The notes beneath the pieces are model-generated. The model had not been told where the DNA came from and searched no databases. It was given only the letters and a program-made list of their open reading frames with translations. This document shows, piece by piece, positions 63,384 to 64,000 of a DNA stretch of 64,000 nucleotides (position 1 is its first letter; the number at the start of each line of letters is the position of its first letter). Origin of the DNA: Nonomuraea rubra. Lineage in GTDB: Bacteria; Actinomycetota; Actinomycetes; Streptosporangiales; Streptosporangiaceae. The stretch lies in the NCBI RefSeq assembly GCF_014207985.1, contig NZ_JACHMI010000001.1, positions 62,001 to 126,000 of the forward strand, given 5' to 3'. The position numbers and the translations under genes were made by a program.

Positions 63384-64000
63384 ATGAGTGATCTTCAGAA
63401 GCAGGTGCAGGAAGCCGCCGACAGGCTCGTCGAGTCGGGCGCGGAACGCGGGCTCCAGGTCGCCGTCTACCAGGACGGCGTCCAGATCGTGGACGTGGTG
63501 GCGGGCGTCGCCGACCCGGAGACCGGCCGCCCCGTCACGGCCGGTACGCCCTTCTACAACTTCTCCATCGGCAAGGGCGCCACCTCGGCCGTGGCCCACG
63601 TGCTCGCCGAGCGCGGGCTGTTCGGCTACGACACGCCGGTCGCCGAGCTGTGGCCGGAGTTCGCCCGGCACGGCAAGGAACGCGTCACCGTACGGCACGT
63701 GCTCTCGCACACGGCGGGCGTGCCCGGCGTCCCGCTCGACACCACGCCCGAGGACGCCTGCGACTGGGGCAAGATGGTCGCCGCGCTGGAGGACGCGGAG
63801 CTGTGGTGGGAGCCGGGCACCAAGATGGGCTACCACGCCTACACGTTCGGATACCTCGTCGGCGAGATCGTCCGGCGGGTGACCGGCAAGCCCATCTCGC
63901 AGGTGCTGCGGGAGGACGTGGCGGGGCCGCTGGGGGTGGCCGACGAGCTGTACTTCGGGATGCCGGAGCAGGAGCACGCGCGGCTGGCCCGGCTGGAGGA
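63384..64000 (+). CDS. Serine hydrolase of the EstB/class C lactamase-like type, truncated by window end
   Basis: The first 205 codons are visible; the gene runs off the window. SxxK appears as FYNFSIGKGAT, and the Tyr motif appears as GYHAYTFGYLVGE, the form common in family VIII esterases rather than true lactamases. A signal peptide is absent. ATG 63384 follows the operator; GGAC before it is a weak SD. It is the divergent target of the TetR. A second serine hydrolase (32131-33213) is only distantly alike. Confidence 0.85.
   Translation, partial: MSDLQKQVQEAADRLVESGAERGLQVAVYQDGVQIVDVVAGVADPETGRPVTAGTPFYNFSIGKGATSAVAHVLAERGLFGYDTPVAELWPEFARHGKERVTVRHVLSHTAGVPGVPLDTTPEDACDWGKMVAALEDAELWWEPGTKMGYHAYTFGYLVGEIVRRVTGKPISQVLREDVAGPLGVADELYFGMPEQEHARLARLE

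Overview
The window reads as a chromosomal segment of a very GC-rich, cellulose-degrading filamentous actinomycete. The grounds are the GC-saturated third codon positions, many GTG starts, 4-base stop/start overlaps, and CBM2-tagged cellulases controlled by a CelR-type LacI repressor. The enzyme set (GH48, two kinds of GH9, GH12, AA10 LPMO) and the exact 14-bp operator match what is known from Thermobifida and relatives; a Streptosporangiales host such as Nonomuraea or Streptosporangium is an inference from gene content only. No mobile element, CRISPR array, rRNA or tRNA was seen. No gap between genes exceeds about 300 bases.

Layout. 1-9.5 kb is a cellulolytic island: the end of a GH48 exocellulase overlapping a GH9-CBM3-FN3-FN3-CBM2 gene; an AA10 LPMO translationally coupled to a small His-rich membrane-anchored protein; a divergent GH12 endoglucanase; and celR overlapping a transmembrane Ser/Thr kinase gene. 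Three perfect TGGGAGCGCTCCCA operators lie upstream of the GH12 gene, of celR itself, and of a distant second GH9 gene at 47.9-50.4 kb. 9.7-17 kb holds a class A PBP, two poorly characterised proteins, a MarR regulator, a STAS protein and a flavin disulfide oxidoreductase. 17-24 kb holds an Asp-rich repeat surface protein paired with a sortase, a cytosolic-type sialidase and a STAS-CheB-CheR/PAS operon. 23.7-30.4 kb holds divergent NIS siderophore synthetases, an HldE-like heptose kinase/adenylyltransferase and a GT9 glycosyltransferase.

30.4-44.4 kb carries an ECF sigma factor with a membrane propeller protein, a serine hydrolase, a TetR-SDR-LD-carboxypeptidase unit, a divergent amidase/GHL10 pair sharing a C-terminal module, a degenerate histidine kinase, a PHM-like copper monooxygenase lipoprotein and a TetR plus PLP decarboxylase operon. 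44.4-47.4 kb looks like a contact-toxin locus (two YbaB-like proteins, a WXG100-like protein, a toxin-like protein, a HEAT-like immunity candidate). 47.8-64 kb holds the CelR-controlled GH9, an AfsR-like regulator, a PucR-like regulator, an SGNH esterase, a PhoX-like protein, an APC permease with a GNAT, a carbamoyltransferase, an amidase lipoprotein, and a TetR divergent from a truncated serine hydrolase.

How the parts fit: CelR is expected to release its sites on cellobiose, switching on GH12, GH9 and its own operon with the kinase. LPMO, GH48 and GH9 enzymes then attack crystalline cellulose together. A second element, TGAAACTTTCA, upstream of the LPMO and the second GH9 may add another layer of control. 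Several independent loci remodel peptidoglycan (PBP, LD-carboxypeptidase, two amidases, GHL10).
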